A stretch of 64,000 nt of DNA from Bifidobacterium breve (GCA_945878865.1 CAMCUD010000008.1:62001-126000); one strand, 5' to 3'; shown: positions 1-8,993, counted from the first letter of the stretch. A program made the numbers and translations. The notes: generated from the letters alone by a model not told the origin.

Positions 1-607
1 TCACGTCGGGATCCTGGCGCAGCACCCGGCGCAGCGCGCGCTTGAACGAGAGCGTGTCCATCCCGACCTCGCGCTGGTTGATGAGCGCCTTCTGGTCCTT
101 GTGGAGGAACTCGATCGGGTCCTCGATCGTGACGACGTGCTTGGAGTAGTTGCGGTTGATGTGGTCGATCATCGACGCGAGCGTGGTCGACTTGCCCGAG
201 CCGGTCGTGCCGGTCACGAGCACGATGCCGCGCTCCTCGTCAGCGATGTCCTTCATCACCTGCGGCAGCTCGAGCTCGTCGAGGCTGCGGATCTCGAACG
301 GGATCGCGCGGGCGACGAGGCTGATCGTGCCGCGCTGCTGGAAGGCGTTGACGCGGAAGCGCCCGACGCCGGAGACGGCGTGGGAGAAGTCGACCTCATG
401 GTCGGACTGGAACTCCTCGAGCTTGGCCGGGTCACGAAGCATGTGACGCACGGCGCCCTCGGTGTCGGCCGGCGTGAGCGGCTCGGCACCGGGCAGCGGG
501 ACGAGCTCACCGTTGATCCGCATGCGCGGCTCGGTGTACGCCCGAAGGTGGAGGTCGGAGCCGTCCATCCGGACCAGCTCTCGCAGTGCGGTCTCGACGT
601 CGAACAC
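1..607 (-). CDS. pilT: Type IV pilus retraction ATPase PilT, 5' part only (runs off the window start)
   Basis: Hexameric ATPase that powers pilus retraction at the inner membrane. Reading the minus strand, an N-terminal PAS-like module (SDLHL, MRINGEL) is followed by the Walker A motif GTTGSGKSTT (about positions 185-220), the Asp-box region IEDPIEFLH and QREVG. The frame ends at RRVLRQDPDV at base 1, so about 200 of roughly 350 residues are present. The start is uncertain: GTG at 607 gives VFDVETALRELVRMDGSDLH, which fits the normal PilT N-terminus. The open frame continues upstream with no ATG. The gene is divergent from a GGDEF/EAL protein, and c-di-GMP commonly controls pili. PilB and other pilus genes would lie outside the window. 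Confidence 0.85.
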   Translation of the reverse strand, partial: MFDVETALRELVRMDGSDLHLRAYTEPRMRINGELVPLPGAEPLTPADTEGAVRHMLRDPAKLEEFQSDHEVDFSHAVSGVGRFRVNAFQQRGTISLVARAIPFEIRSLDELELPQVMKDIADEERGIVLVTGTTGSGKSTTLASMIDHINRNYSKHVVTIEDPIEFLHKDQKALINQREVGMDTLSFKRALRRVLRQDPDV

Positions 608-748
608 GACGGTCGCTTCGACCTCTTCGCGGGCGATCTTGAGCCGGGGTGGACGAAGTGGACGGGCGGCCGGTTCCCCTGCACGGTGACGTCCAGTACC
701 CGGGACCCGATTCAAGCCGATCTGCGGAAACTCCGATGTACCGTGCAG

Positions 749-3463
749 ATGGACTCGCTCTCCCTGCCCGCATGGAGCCCTCGCCGACGCGCGGTCGCCG
801 CTGCGCTCGTCGTCGCGATGCTCGTCTCCCTGACCATGCTGGCCGTCGGCGGCAGCGCTCTCGCGCGCCTCGTGGCCGCCGCGTGCATCGTGCTCGTCGG
901 CGTCGCCGGTCTGCTGCTCGTCCGCGCCACGCACCGCGACCAGCTTCGGGCCGTCCGCCACGCCCGCGCCGCCGAGTCGCGGCTGCGCGACAGCGAGGCG
1001 CGCTACCGCGGGCTCATGGCCAACGTGCCCGTCGGCCTCTTCCTCGCCGACCTCGGCGGCGAGCTGCTGTACGTCAACGAGACGTGGTCCGAGCTGACCG
1101 CGCTCGCCCCCGGCAAGGCGCTGGGCCGCGGCTGGCTGCAGGCCGTGCACCCCGAGGACCGGGAGCGCATCTCGGCCTCCTGGTACGTGGCGACGGGCGA
1201 GGCGCGTGAGTTCCACGGCGAGCTGCGCATCGGCGACCCCGAGAGCGGCGACGCCGTCCGCCACGTCCTCGTCGAGACCGAGCGGGTGGACGACGCCGGC
1301 AACGGGGAGCCGGGCTTCCTCGGCACGATGATCGACGTCACCGACCGCCGCCGCGCCGAGGAGCTCCTGCGCGACTCCGAGCGCCGCCACCGCCTGATCA
1401 GCGCCAATCTGCCCGGCGCGGTCGTCGCGATCCTCGACCACGACCTGCGGATCACCCTGCTGGAGGGCGAGATCGCCGAGACCGCCTTCGACGCCGACGC
1501 GCTGGTCTTCGAGTCCGTCACCGTCCTCGCCGGCCCGGACGAGAGCACCGCGCTGACCACCGCCGCCCAGGCCGCGCTGCGCGGCCTCGACGCGACCGTC
1601 GAGCTCGACAGCGACCGCCTCGGCCGCACGCTGGAGATGCACCTCGGCCCGTACCGCGACGAGATGGGCGAGATCCTCGGGGTGCTGCTCGTCGGCACCG
1701 ACGTGACGACCCAGCGCCTGGCCGACGCCGCGCTGCGCCACGCCGAGCGCCGCTTCCGCGCCGTGTTCGAAGAGGCCCCGATCGGCATGGCCGTCGTCGG
1801 GCTCGACGGGCGGGTGCGCCAGGTCAACCGCGCGCTCACCGACATCACCGGCTACACGCGCCGCGAGCTCGAGGCCACGTCGCTGCAGACGATCACCCAC
1901 CCCGACGACCTCGACATCGGCACCGAGGCCGTCTCCTCGCTGGCCGACGGCGAGAGCGAGGCGGAGGAGATCGAGCTGCGCTACCTGCACTCCACCGGCC
2001 ACCCGGTGTGGGTGTCGATGCAGGCGACGCTCGTGCGCGACGCCGACGACGAGCCGGACTTCCTCATCGTCCAGGTCCAGGACGTCACCGAGCGCCGCCG
2101 CTTCGAGGACCGGCTGCGCCACATGGCCGACCACGACCCGCTCACCGGTCTGCCCAACCGCCGCGCCTTCGAGGCCGCGCTCGAGGGCCAGGTCGAGCAC
2201 GTGCGCCGGTACGGCGCGTCGGGCGCGCTGCTCGTCCTCGACCTCGACGGCTTCAAGTACGTCAACGACACGCTCGGCCACAGCGCCGGCGACGAGCTCC
2301 TCGTGAGCGTCGCCAGCGTTCTGCGCGAGCGCCTGCGCACCACGGACGTCCTCGCCCGACTCGGCGGCGACGAGTTCGCGATCCTGCTGCCCCAGGGCGG
2401 CCGCGACGAGGCGTGGACCGTCGCCCAGGCGCTGGTCGAGGCGATCCGCAACCGCGCCGACCGGCTGCGCGGCGAGCTCGCCGGCCGCATCACCGCCTCC
2501 GTCGGCGTGGCGCTCTTCACCGACCCGAAGATCTCCAGCGAGGAGATGTTCGTCAACGCCGACCTCGCGATGTACGACGCCAAGGAGGCGGGCCGCAACC
2601 GCGTCTGCTTCTTCAGCGACGACGAGGAGGCCGAGTCGAAGATCAAGGCGCGGATGGAGTGGGTCGAGAAGATCGTCCAGGCGCTCGACGAGGACCGCTT
2701 CGTCCTGCACGCCCAGCCGATCGTCGACCTCCAGAAGATGGAGGTCTCCTGGCACGAGCTGCTGATCCGCATGGTCGACGAGGAGGGCGAGCTCGTGCCG
2801 CCGGGCGCGTTCCTCTACGTCGCCGAGCGCTTCGACCTCATCCAGACGATCGACCGCATGGTCATCCGCAAGGCGATCGAGTACATGGAGCAGGAGGGCC
2901 GCGCCGGCCGCCGCCTCCCCGTCTCGGTCAACGTCTCGGGCCGCTCACTGGGCGATCCGGAGCTGCTGGAGATCATCGAGGAGGACCTCGGGCGGGCCAA
3001 GCACGTCAACCCGTACGACCTCGTCCTCGAGGTCACGGAGACCGCCGCCGTGTCGGACATCGCGGCCGCCCGGATCTTCAGTGAGCGCCTCAACGAGCTC
3101 GGCTGCCGGCTGGCGCTCGACGACTTCGGCGCGGGCTTCGGCTCGTTCTACTACCTCAAGCACCTCCCCTTCGACGTCCTGAAGATCGACGGCGAGTTCG
3201 TCCGCGGCTGCGCGACGAACCCCACCGACCGGCTCGTCATCAAGGCGCTCGTGGACATCGCCCGCGGCATGGGCAAGGTCACGGTCGCGGAGTTCGTCGG
3301 CGACGACGAGATCGTGCGCCTGCTCCTGCGCGAGGGCGTCGACCTCGGCCAGGGCTACCACCTGGGCAAGCCGCGGCCGCTCGAGGAGCTCCTGGGGCCG
3401 GCCGTCGACGACGAGGTGTCCGCCGAGGCGAAGGCCGCGGCGCGCGCCCGCAAGGCCGCCTGA
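749..3463 (+). CDS. Membrane-anchored triple-PAS GGDEF/EAL c-di-GMP enzyme
   Basis: A 904-residue protein predicted to make and/or degrade cyclic di-GMP at the membrane. Two transmembrane helices lie at about residues 14-57. Three PAS domains follow (about 83-205, 212-325, 333-450), then a GGDEF domain with intact GGDEF at residues 539-543. The C-terminal EAL domain has ELL in place of EAL (HELLIR). Its other catalytic landmarks are present: N in SVNVSGRS, E in LEVTET, DDFG, K in LKIDGEF, E in VAEFV and Q in GQGYHLGKP. Both activities are therefore possible. I chose ATG 749 (GTG 743 is the alternative); the much longer upstream open frame is antisense to pilT. The last 20 residues are Ala/Lys/Arg-rich. 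Confidence 0.9.
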   Translation: MDSLSLPAWSPRRRAVAAALVVAMLVSLTMLAVGGSALARLVAAACIVLVGVAGLLLVRATHRDQLRAVRHARAAESRLRDSEARYRGLMANVPVGLFLADLGGELLYVNETWSELTALAPGKALGRGWLQAVHPEDRERISASWYVATGEAREFHGELRIGDPESGDAVRHVLVETERVDDAGNGEPGFLGTMIDVTDRRRAEELLRDSERRHRLISANLPGAVVAILDHDLRITLLEGEIAETAFDADALVFESVTVLAGPDESTALTTAAQAALRGLDATVELDSDRLGRTLEMHLGPYRDEMGEILGVLLVGTDVTTQRLADAALRHAERRFRAVFEEAPIGMAVVGLDGRVRQVNRALTDITGYTRRELEATSLQTITHPDDLDIGTEAVSSLADGESEAEEIELRYLHSTGHPVWVSMQATLVRDADDEPDFLIVQVQDVTERRRFEDRLRHMADHDPLTGLPNRRAFEAALEGQVEHVRRYGASGALLVLDLDGFKYVNDTLGHSAGDELLVSVASVLRERLRTTDVLARLGGDEFAILLPQGGRDEAWTVAQALVEAIRNRADRLRGELAGRITASVGVALFTDPKISSEEMFVNADLAMYDAKEAGRNRVCFFSDDEEAESKIKARMEWVEKIVQALDEDRFVLHAQPIVDLQKMEVSWHELLIRMVDEEGELVPPGAFLYVAERFDLIQTIDRMVIRKAIEYMEQEGRAGRRLPVSVNVSGRSLGDPELLEIIEEDLGRAKHVNPYDLVLEVTETAAVSDIAAARIFSERLNELGCRLALDDFGAGFGSFYYLKHLPFDVLKIDGEFVRGCATNPTDRLVIKALVDIARGMGKVTVAEFVGDDEIVRLLLREGVDLGQGYHLGKPRPLEELLGPAVDDEVSAEAKAAARARKAA

Positions 3464-3511
3464 CGCGCTCGTGCGGCGTCACGCCGCGATCCATGCGAGG
3501 ATCCCGCCGGG

Positions 3512-5053
3512 ATGAGTGGAACGGCTGAGGGGACCGACCAGCTGCTCGCCCGCCGTGCTGCCGCGCAGGAGCGCGAGGAGCAGGCGCGGGCCAAGCAGCA
3601 CGAACGCGGGCGCGGCACCGCCCGGGAGCGGATCGACAAGCTCCTGGACGACGGGTCGTTCACGGAAGTGGACCGCTACCGGCGCGAGCCGGTGGGCCCC
3701 ACGCCCGGCCCGCGCCCCGAGGGCGACGCCGTCGTCACCGGCCACGGCACGATCGACGGCCGGCCCGTCGCGGTGTACGCGCAGGACTTCACCGTCCTCG
3801 GCGGCTCGGTGAGCCTCACCGTCGGCCAGAAGGTCGCCAAGGTCATGGACATCGCCGCGAAGGGCGGCATGCCGATCATCGGGATGAACGACAGCGGCGG
3901 TGCCCGCATCCAGGGCGGCCTGGTCGCGCTCACCGGCTACGGCGAGATCTTCCGCCGCAACGTCGGCCTCTCCGGCGTCGTGCCCCAGCTCAGTCTCATG
4001 ATGGGCCCGTGCGCGGGCGGCGCGGCCTACTCCCCCGCCATGACCGACTTCGTGCTCATGGTGCGCCAGAGCTCGTACATGTTCGTCACCGGCCCCGAGG
4101 TCATCCGCGCGGTCACCGGTGAGCGCGTCGACCCGGAGACGCTCGGCGGCGCGGACACGCACGCCACCCGCTCGGGCGTCGCGCACCTGGCCACCGACAG
4201 CGAGGCCGAGTGCATCGAGGACGCCCAGGCGCTGCTGAGCTACCTGCCGTCCAACCACCTCCAGCTTCCCCCCGACGTGGCGCCCGGCGAGGCGCCGGAG
4301 GGCCACCGCGACATCGGGCGCATCGTCCCCGACGACCCGTCGCGCAGCTACGACATGCGCGACGTCATCACCAAGGTCGTCGACGACGGCGAGTTCCTGG
4401 AGATCCAGCCCGAGTGGGCCACGACGATGATCTGCGGCTTCGCGCGCCTCGGCGGCATGTCCGTGGGCATCTACGGCAACCAGCCGAAGATCCGGGCCGG
4501 TGTCATCGACATCGACGCGTCAGAGAAGGCCTCGCGGTTCATCCGCACGTGCGACGCGTTCAACGTGCCGATCATCTGCTTCGCCGACGTCCCCGGCTAC
4601 CTGCCGGGCGTCGACCAGGAATGGGGCGGCATCATCCGCCATGGCGCGAAGCTCATCTTCGCCTGGACGGAGGCGACGGTGCCCAAGCTCACCGTCAACA
4701 CCCGCAAGGCCTACGGCGGCGCGTACGGCGTGATGGGCGCCAAGCAGCTCGACGCCGACGCGAACTTCGCCTGGCCGCAGGCCGAGCTCGCGGTGATGGG
4801 CGCCGAGGGTGCCGTGAGCGTGCTCTGGCGCAAGGAGCTCAAGGAGGCCGAAGACCCCGACGCCAAGCGCGCCGAGCTCCTCGCCCTCTACCGGCGCGAG
4901 TTCCTGCAGCCCTACCCGGCGGCCGAGCGCGGCTACGTCGACGACGTCATCGACCCCGCCGAGACGCGCGACAAGCTCATCGTCGCGCTGCAGCGGCTGC
5001 GGACGAAGTACATCGAGCGCGTCGACCGGAAGTTCTCGAACATCACGCTGTAG
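3512..5053 (+). CDS. pccB: Acyl-CoA (propionyl/acetyl-CoA) carboxylase, carboxyltransferase beta subunit
   Basis: A 513-residue carboxyltransferase that moves CO2 from biotin to acetyl-, propionyl- or longer acyl-CoA in the cytosol (AccD5/PccB family). Both crotonase-fold halves are visible. The N-terminal half has the ARERIDKLLDDGSF start, MNDSGGARIQGG and the GPCAGGAAYSPAM oxyanion region. The C-terminal half has the DVPGYLPGVDQEWGGIIRHGAKL block and the usual KKYIERVDRKFSNI-like end. The length is normal for the family. No biotinylated alpha subunit is adjacent, so it must be encoded elsewhere. A weak -10-like GAGGAT lies 9 nt before the ATG. The 3' end overlaps the convergent metallopeptidase gene by 11 nt. 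Substrate specificity cannot be read from sequence alone. Confidence 0.93.
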   Translation: MSGTAEGTDQLLARRAAAQEREEQARAKQHERGRGTARERIDKLLDDGSFTEVDRYRREPVGPTPGPRPEGDAVVTGHGTIDGRPVAVYAQDFTVLGGSVSLTVGQKVAKVMDIAAKGGMPIIGMNDSGGARIQGGLVALTGYGEIFRRNVGLSGVVPQLSLMMGPCAGGAAYSPAMTDFVLMVRQSSYMFVTGPEVIRAVTGERVDPETLGGADTHATRSGVAHLATDSEAECIEDAQALLSYLPSNHLQLPPDVAPGEAPEGHRDIGRIVPDDPSRSYDMRDVITKVVDDGEFLEIQPEWATTMICGFARLGGMSVGIYGNQPKIRAGVIDIDASEKASRFIRTCDAFNVPIICFADVPGYLPGVDQEWGGIIRHGAKLIFAWTEATVPKLTVNTRKAYGGAYGVMGAKQLDADANFAWPQAELAVMGAEGAVSVLWRKELKEAEDPDAKRAELLALYRREFLQPYPAAERGYVDDVIDPAETRDKLIVALQRLRTKYIERVDRKFSNITL

Positions 5054-6020
5054 CTCGCTCCGCCGCCTCGCGCACCGCGCGGTCGACGAACGCGAGCTTC
5101 TCGATCACCGGCTGCGTGAGGACGAACGGATACGGGTCGTCGAGGCCGAGGCTGCGCGCCATCCCGTTGAGCGCGGGCATGAGCGCCAGCCATGAGCGCA
5201 GGACCGCGGCGGGCGCGGCGTCGACGCTCGGCTGGGTCGCCCCGGCGACCCGCAGGTCGTAGGCCTCGGCGGTCTGGACGCTGTCGCGGATGTGTAGGAG
5301 GTGGGCGAACGTCTCGGCCCAGTCCTCGGCCGGGTGCATCGTGGCGTACGCGCTGACGTGCGCGTCCATCCAGTCGGCGCGGGGCCCCTGCTCGTAGTGG
5401 CGCTGCAGCGCCGCCTGGTAGTCCTCGCGCTCGTCGCCGAACAGCGCGCGGCACTCGTCTTCTAGCTCTGTGCCGCCGACGATGATCGGCCAGTAGTAGT
5501 GGCCGATCTCGTGCCGGAAGTGGCCGAGCACCGTCCGGTACTGCTCGCCCATCTGCGCACGGATCTCCTCGCGGTGGGCGTCGTCGACCTCGGCGAGGTC
5601 GAGGGTGATGACCCCCGACGCGTGGCCGGTCGTCACGTGCTCGTAGGCGCTGGAGAGCAGCCGGAACTCGAGGCCGCCCTCGCGGTCGGCGGCCGACTCG
5701 ACGGGCAGGCCGAGCTCGCCCAGTTGGAAGAGCAACCAGCGCTTGGCCGCCTCGGCGCCCATGAGGTCCTCGATCGCCGCGGTGTCGTCGGCCGGCGGGC
5801 GCTCGGCCGTCAGCGCGCAGCTCGGGCACAGGCGCCCGGGGCCGTCAGCCAGCCAGTTGCAGCCGATCAACGCCACGTTGGCGCAGCGCGGCAAGGAGCC
5901 GTCGTTGACGACGACCTCGCGCTCCACCGGGTCGAAGCTCTGTGGCGAGCCGCAGGCCAGGCAGAGGGAGTTCTCGAAGAAGAGACGGCGGCCGCAGGTG
6001 CCGCAGGCGAAGACGCGCAT
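5043..6020 (-). CDS. Zinc-ribbon putative zinc metallopeptidase (Peptidase_Mx family)
   Basis: A 325-residue cytosolic protein. The N-terminus is a zinc ribbon with Cys6, Cys9, Cys20 and Cys23, followed by more cysteines in PRCAN, CNWL and CPSC. A gluzincin-type HEIGH motif sits at residues 170-174 within GHFRHEIGHYYW, followed by EDWAETFAHLLHIRD, which could supply the third ligand. This architecture matches the putative zinc-binding metallopeptidase family (PF15887); substrates are unknown. A TAGCGT hexamer lies 8 nt upstream of the ATG, suggesting a leaderless transcript. The gene sits downstream of the sigma-factor gene, separated by a strong hairpin, and so is probably transcribed independently. 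Its 3' end overlaps the carboxylase gene. Confidence 0.82.
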   Translation of the reverse strand: MRVFACGTCGRRLFFENSLCLACGSPQSFDPVEREVVVNDGSLPRCANVALIGCNWLADGPGRLCPSCALTAERPPADDTAAIEDLMGAEAAKRWLLFQLGELGLPVESAADREGGLEFRLLSSAYEHVTTGHASGVITLDLAEVDDAHREEIRAQMGEQYRTVLGHFRHEIGHYYWPIIVGGTELEDECRALFGDEREDYQAALQRHYEQGPRADWMDAHVSAYATMHPAEDWAETFAHLLHIRDSVQTAEAYDLRVAGATQPSVDAAPAAVLRSWLALMPALNGMARSLGLDDPYPFVLTQPVIEKLAFVDRAVREAAERATA

Positions 6021-6047
6021 TGCCGACCACGCTAGCCCGAGAACGAC

Positions 6048-6073
6048 GAACGCCGGCCTCGGGGCCGGCGTTC
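6048..6073 (-). terminator. Hairpin terminator of the sigma-factor gene
   Basis: A perfect 11-bp stem (GAACGCCGGCC / GGCCGGCGTTC) with a 4-nt loop lies just after the sigma-factor stop codon and before the metallopeptidase promoter. There is no long U tract, as is usual in high-GC actinobacteria. Confidence 0.75.
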
Positions 6074-6101
6074 GGGCAAGACGGTTGGCGCCGGGACGCG
6101 T

Positions 6102-7205
6102 CTACGCGACGTCGCGCAGCTTCTGCGCCTCGGCGAGGCTCTGCAGCTTCTTCAGCGACTGGTTCTCGATCTGGCGGATGCGCTCGCGCGTGACGTTGAA
6201 CGTGCGGCCCACCTCGTCGAGGGTGCGCGGGTGCTCGCCGCCGAGGCCGTAGCGCAGCTCGAGCACGCGGCGCTCGCGGTAGGAGAGGTTCTCCAGCGCC
6301 TCGCGCAGGGCCTCCTTCGTGAGGATCTCCGCGGCGCGCTCGTAGGGCGACTCGGCGCGCTCGTCGGCGATGAACTGGCCGAACTCCGACTCCTCCTCGT
6401 CGCCGACCGGCTTCTCGAGGGAGACGGGGGCCTGCGCGGAGCGCTTGATCGAGTCGACCTCTTCGGGATCGATCCCCGTGACCTCCGCGATCTCCTCGGC
6501 GGTGGGCTCGCGGCCCAGCTCCGTGACGAGCTTGCGCTCGGCGCGGCCGATCTTGTTGAGCTTCTCGACGACGTGGACCGGGATGCGGATCGTGCGGGCC
6601 TTGTCGGCGAGCGCACGGGCGATCGCCTGGCGGATCCACCACGTCGCGTACGTGGAGAACTTGAAGCCCTTGCGGTAGTCGAACTTCTCAGCCGCGCGGA
6701 CGAGGCCGAGCGTGCCCTCCTGGATGAGGTCCAGGAACGGCAGGCCCTGGTTGCGGTAGTTCTTCGCGATCGAGACGACGAGACGCAGGTTGGACTCGAC
6801 CATCTTCTGCTTGGCGTCGAGGTCGCCGCGCTCGATGCGCTTGGCGAGATCGACCTCCTCCTGCGCGGTGAGCAGGCGGACCTTGCCGATGTCCTTGAGG
6901 AACAGCTGGAGGCTGTCCGTCGTCATGTCCGGCTTCAGGTCGATCGTCGACTTGGCCTTGCGCGCACGGCGCTTGTCCGGCGCGCGCTCCACCGCGTTCG
7001 CCGCGGCGGCCGCCGGGTCGATCTCCTCCACGAGCTCGATCTCCGAGCCCTCGAGGAACGCGTTCAGCTCTTCGAGATCGGCCTCGTCGAGATCCAGCTC
7101 AGACACCGCCTGGGCGATCTCGGCGAACGTCAGCACGCCGGTGACCTGGCCCTTGGCGAGAAGCTGCTTGACCTCTTCGAGTTCCTGAAGTTCGACTACT
7201 GACAT
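6102..7205 (-). CDS. rpoD: Principal RNA polymerase sigma factor (RpoD/SigA/HrdB type)
   Basis: A 367-residue group 1-type sigma factor. A short acidic N-terminal region precedes region 1.2 ([18 protein letters not shown]). Region 2 carries [27 protein letters not shown] and [13 protein letters not shown] (core binding and -10 recognition/melting). Region 3 carries [13 protein letters not shown]. The region 4 helix-turn-helix carries [21 protein letters not shown] (-35 recognition). It is nearly full length for an actinobacterial principal sigma factor but has only a short region 1.1. ATG 7205 is chosen because MSVVELQ starts the conserved part; a GAAAG element lies about 10 nt upstream. A good promoter is visible about 140 nt further upstream, implying a long leader. 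Confidence 0.93.
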   Translation of the reverse strand: MSVVELQELEEVKQLLAKGQVTGVLTFAEIAQAVSELDLDEADLEELNAFLEGSEIELVEEIDPAAAAANAVERAPDKRRARKAKSTIDLKPDMTTDSLQLFLKDIGKVRLLTAQEEVDLAKRIERGDLDAKQKMVESNLRLVVSIAKNYRNQGLPFLDLIQEGTLGLVRAAEKFDYRKGFKFSTYATWWIRQAIARALADKARTIRIPVHVVEKLNKIGRAERKLVTELGREPTAEEIAEVTGIDPEEVDSIKRSAQAPVSLEKPVGDEEESEFGQFIADERAESPYERAAEILTKEALREALENLSYRERRVLELRYGLGGEHPRTLDEVGRTFNVTRERIRQIENQSLKKLQSLAEAQKLRDVA

Positions 7206-7343
7206 GAATGCGGGTCTTTCGCTCGTGCCGGAGATTCCGAGTCTAGGAGGGTTTCCGGCGCTCTTGCTCTCGAGGGGAGGACGTCGTGGTTCTGTCCGGA
7301 TCCGTACCGCACGTCGAGCCGGGGTCCCCACAACAGGGCATCC

Positions 7344-7373
7344 ATCCTAGGGTGCCCGTTTCGACCTCGTCAA
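7344..7373 (-). promoter_or_regulatory. Predicted promoter of the sigma-factor gene
   Basis: On the minus strand, TTGACG (7373-7368) and TAGGAT (7349-7344) are separated by 18 nt, close to the sigma-70 consensus. Transcription would start near 7337, leaving a leader of about 130 nt before the ATG at 7205. Confidence 0.6.
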
Positions 7374-7425
7374 CGCACGGAACAGGGTCCGCCAGACCAC
7401 TACATAGAACGACGCGATATGTCAC

Positions 7426-7452
7426 AGGTTTCGGCGCAAACCCGCGAAACCT
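7426..7452. promoter_or_regulatory. Inverted repeat upstream of the histone-like gene
   Basis: Perfect 8-bp arms AGGTTTCG / CGAAACCT are separated by 11 nt. The repeat ends 20 nt before the chosen ATG (7473), about where the -35 of a leaderless promoter (GATGAT, 7461-7466) would sit. It is a candidate operator; no cognate regulator is identifiable. Confidence 0.4.
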
Positions 7453-7472
7453 CAAACTGCGATGATGCGGAC

Positions 7473-8042
7473 ATGGCCGACAAGTCGAACGAGCGCGATG
7501 TCCTGACCAGCCTTCCCCGGACGCGACCCGCCCGCCGCAGCACCAAGCGCGGCGCTGTCGCGGGCGCCCCGGAGACCCCGGAGACACCGGCCCCGACGAC
7601 GTCCAAGCCGGCTGCGAAGACCACGGCGAAGACGACCGCCAAGGCCAAGCCGAAGACCGCCGCGAAGTCGGCGGCCAAGGCCAAGTCCACGACGGCGGCG
7701 AAGTCCAAGCCTGCGGCCAAGGCCAAGACGACGACGAAGGCCAAGACGACCGCCAAGGCCAAGGCCAAGCCGGCGACGGCCGCGAAGGCGAAGGCCAAGC
7801 CCGCGGTCAAGGCGGTGCCCAAGCCCGTCGCCGACCCGGTGCCCTCCGCCGCCGAGCGCGCCTCCGCCGCTGCGGTGCCTCCCGCCGGCTACCAGCCCGC
7901 CGCCGGTGCGACGCCGGAGCCCGAGCCCTCGAACGACCTGCTGACGACGAGCGTCCAGGCCGCCGAGGAGCTCGCGTCCATCGGCGTGACGCTGCTCAAG
8001 CAGGTCGCCGGCTCGCTCGCGTCGCGCCTGCCCAAGCCCTGA
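7473..8042 (+). CDS. Histone H1-like lysine/alanine-rich protein
   Basis: A 189-residue basic protein. After a short head (MADKSNERDVLTSLPRTR), residues 40-125 are almost entirely K, A, T, P and S in KAK/AAK/TTKAK repeats, resembling the C-terminal tail of histone H1 and the tails of actinobacterial HU proteins. A separate C-terminal segment (NDLLTTSVQAAEELASIGVTLLKQVAGSLASRLPKP in full) looks like an amphipathic helix. The likely role is DNA binding and compaction, but no HU or other globular DNA-binding domain is present. An in-frame ATG at 7419 would add 18 residues. I prefer 7473 because of the -10-like hexamer 6 nt upstream. The repetitive GC-rich coding tract makes large shadow frames on the other strand. 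Confidence 0.75.
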   Translation: MADKSNERDVLTSLPRTRPARRSTKRGAVAGAPETPETPAPTTSKPAAKTTAKTTAKAKPKTAAKSAAKAKSTTAAKSKPAAKAKTTTKAKTTAKAKAKPATAAKAKAKPAVKAVPKPVADPVPSAAERASAAAVPPAGYQPAAGATPEPEPSNDLLTTSVQAAEELASIGVTLLKQVAGSLASRLPKP

Positions 8043-8104
8043 CGGCCTGGCCTGTTGACGTAACCACGCTTCGTCGAGCGGGGTCCCTGCGCTAGGGTTC
8101 CCGC

Positions 8105-8260
8105 TTGTCAGCCGAGTCACCGTGGCGTCCGCGCCCGGTGAGCGGGGGAACCACTGCGGACCGGGATTACCGGTCCGCCGGGGCGAATCGGCGCCACGGC
8201 CAGAGGCCGCCGGCGCGGTAGCGCACACGCGCGAGCCCGTCAGCTCACCCCGTAGGCGGA
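8105..8260 (+). ncRNA. ydaO-yuaA class c-di-AMP riboswitch
   Basis: The leader of the rlpA-like gene contains the conserved blocks of the ydaO motif in the right order. These are GGTGAGCGGGGGAACCA (8137-8153), GGGGCGAATCGG (8180-8191) and CCCGTCAGCTCACCCCG (8236-8252). GGTGAGC (8137-8143) can pair perfectly with GCTCACC (8243-8249), the expected long-range closing helix. A GC-rich hairpin lies in the variable region between the conserved blocks. Riboswitches of this class bind c-di-AMP, and in actinobacteria they often precede cell-wall genes of the Rpf, NlpC/P60 or RlpA type. It ends about 22 nt before the GTG start. The mechanism (termination or translation) is not clear from sequence. A TAGGGT -10 candidate lies at 8093-8098. 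Confidence 0.88.
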
Positions 8261-8282
8261 CCGAAACGCCGGACCCATATCC

Positions 8283-8990
8283 GTGACCCGTACGCGAACC
8301 CTGATCGCGGCGCTCTGCGCCGTCTCGCTCGCCTGCCCCGCCGTGGCGCAGGCCCAGGCCCCCGACTCCTCGGGCGGCGCCGCCTTCGGCACGCCGTCGC
8401 TGGGCGCCGTGCCCGCCGCGCTGCGCGGGCAGGTCACCACGCTGAAGGGCCAGCGCCCCGACGCCGCCGGCAAGCCCGTCACCGTCCAGCGCCTCGTCCC
8501 CGACGTCGGCTGGCAGACCCTCGGCACCGGCGTCGCCGACGCCGCAGGCATGTTCTCGATCCCGTGGCGCGCCCAGGACGTCGGCCGCTACCAGCTGCGC
8601 TCGCTCATCGACGGCCAGGAGTCCACGGCGCAGGCCCAGACGGCCAGCACGTCGGGCGAGCAGCCCGAGCTCACCGTCTACCGGCCCGTGAAGGCCACGT
8701 GGTACGGCCCGGGGTTCTTCAACCGCAAGACCGCGTGCGGCCAGCGTCTGCGTGCCGGCACGCGCGGGGTCGCCCACCGCACGCTTCCGTGCGGCTCAGT
8801 CGTCGAGGTCACCTACGGCGGCAAGACCGTCCAGGCCCAGGTCATCGACCGCGGGCCGTTCCGCAAGGGCGTCCATTACGACCTCACGCAGGCGACCGCG
8901 CGCGACCTGGGCTTCGACGGCCTCGAGACGATCGGCGTCCTGACCGTCTCGCGTCCCGCGCCCATCGCGCCGGCAGCGCGCAGGCGCTGA
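8283..8990 (+). CDS. rlpA: Secreted RlpA-like double-psi beta-barrel protein
   Basis: A 235-residue exported protein. A signal peptide (residues 1-26, LIAALCAVSLACPAVAQAQA) precedes a beta-rich linker (about 40-125). The RlpA/DPBB domain follows, with KATWYGPGFFNRKTACGQRL, VAHRTLPCGSVVEV and VIDRGPF; the last carries the catalytic-type Asp of lytic transglycosylases. It probably cleaves or binds peptidoglycan in the envelope, possibly in growth or spore-like resuscitation. The c-di-AMP riboswitch directly upstream is the clearest clue to regulation. The start codon is GTG. The 3' end is 3 nt from the convergent MerR gene. There is no SPOR domain, which is usual for actinobacterial RlpA-like proteins. 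Confidence 0.87.
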   Translation: MTRTRTLIAALCAVSLACPAVAQAQAPDSSGGAAFGTPSLGAVPAALRGQVTTLKGQRPDAAGKPVTVQRLVPDVGWQTLGTGVADAAGMFSIPWRAQDVGRYQLRSLIDGQESTAQAQTASTSGEQPELTVYRPVKATWYGPGFFNRKTACGQRLRAGTRGVAHRTLPCGSVVEVTYGGKTVQAQVIDRGPFRKGVHYDLTQATARDLGFDGLETIGVLTVSRPAPIAPAARRR

Positions 8991-8993
8991 GCG

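Noticed and set aside
101-748. Long upstream extension of the PAS/GGDEF/EAL frame
   Set aside because: It is the antisense of pilT; composition and lack of domains show it is a shadow. The protein starts at 749.
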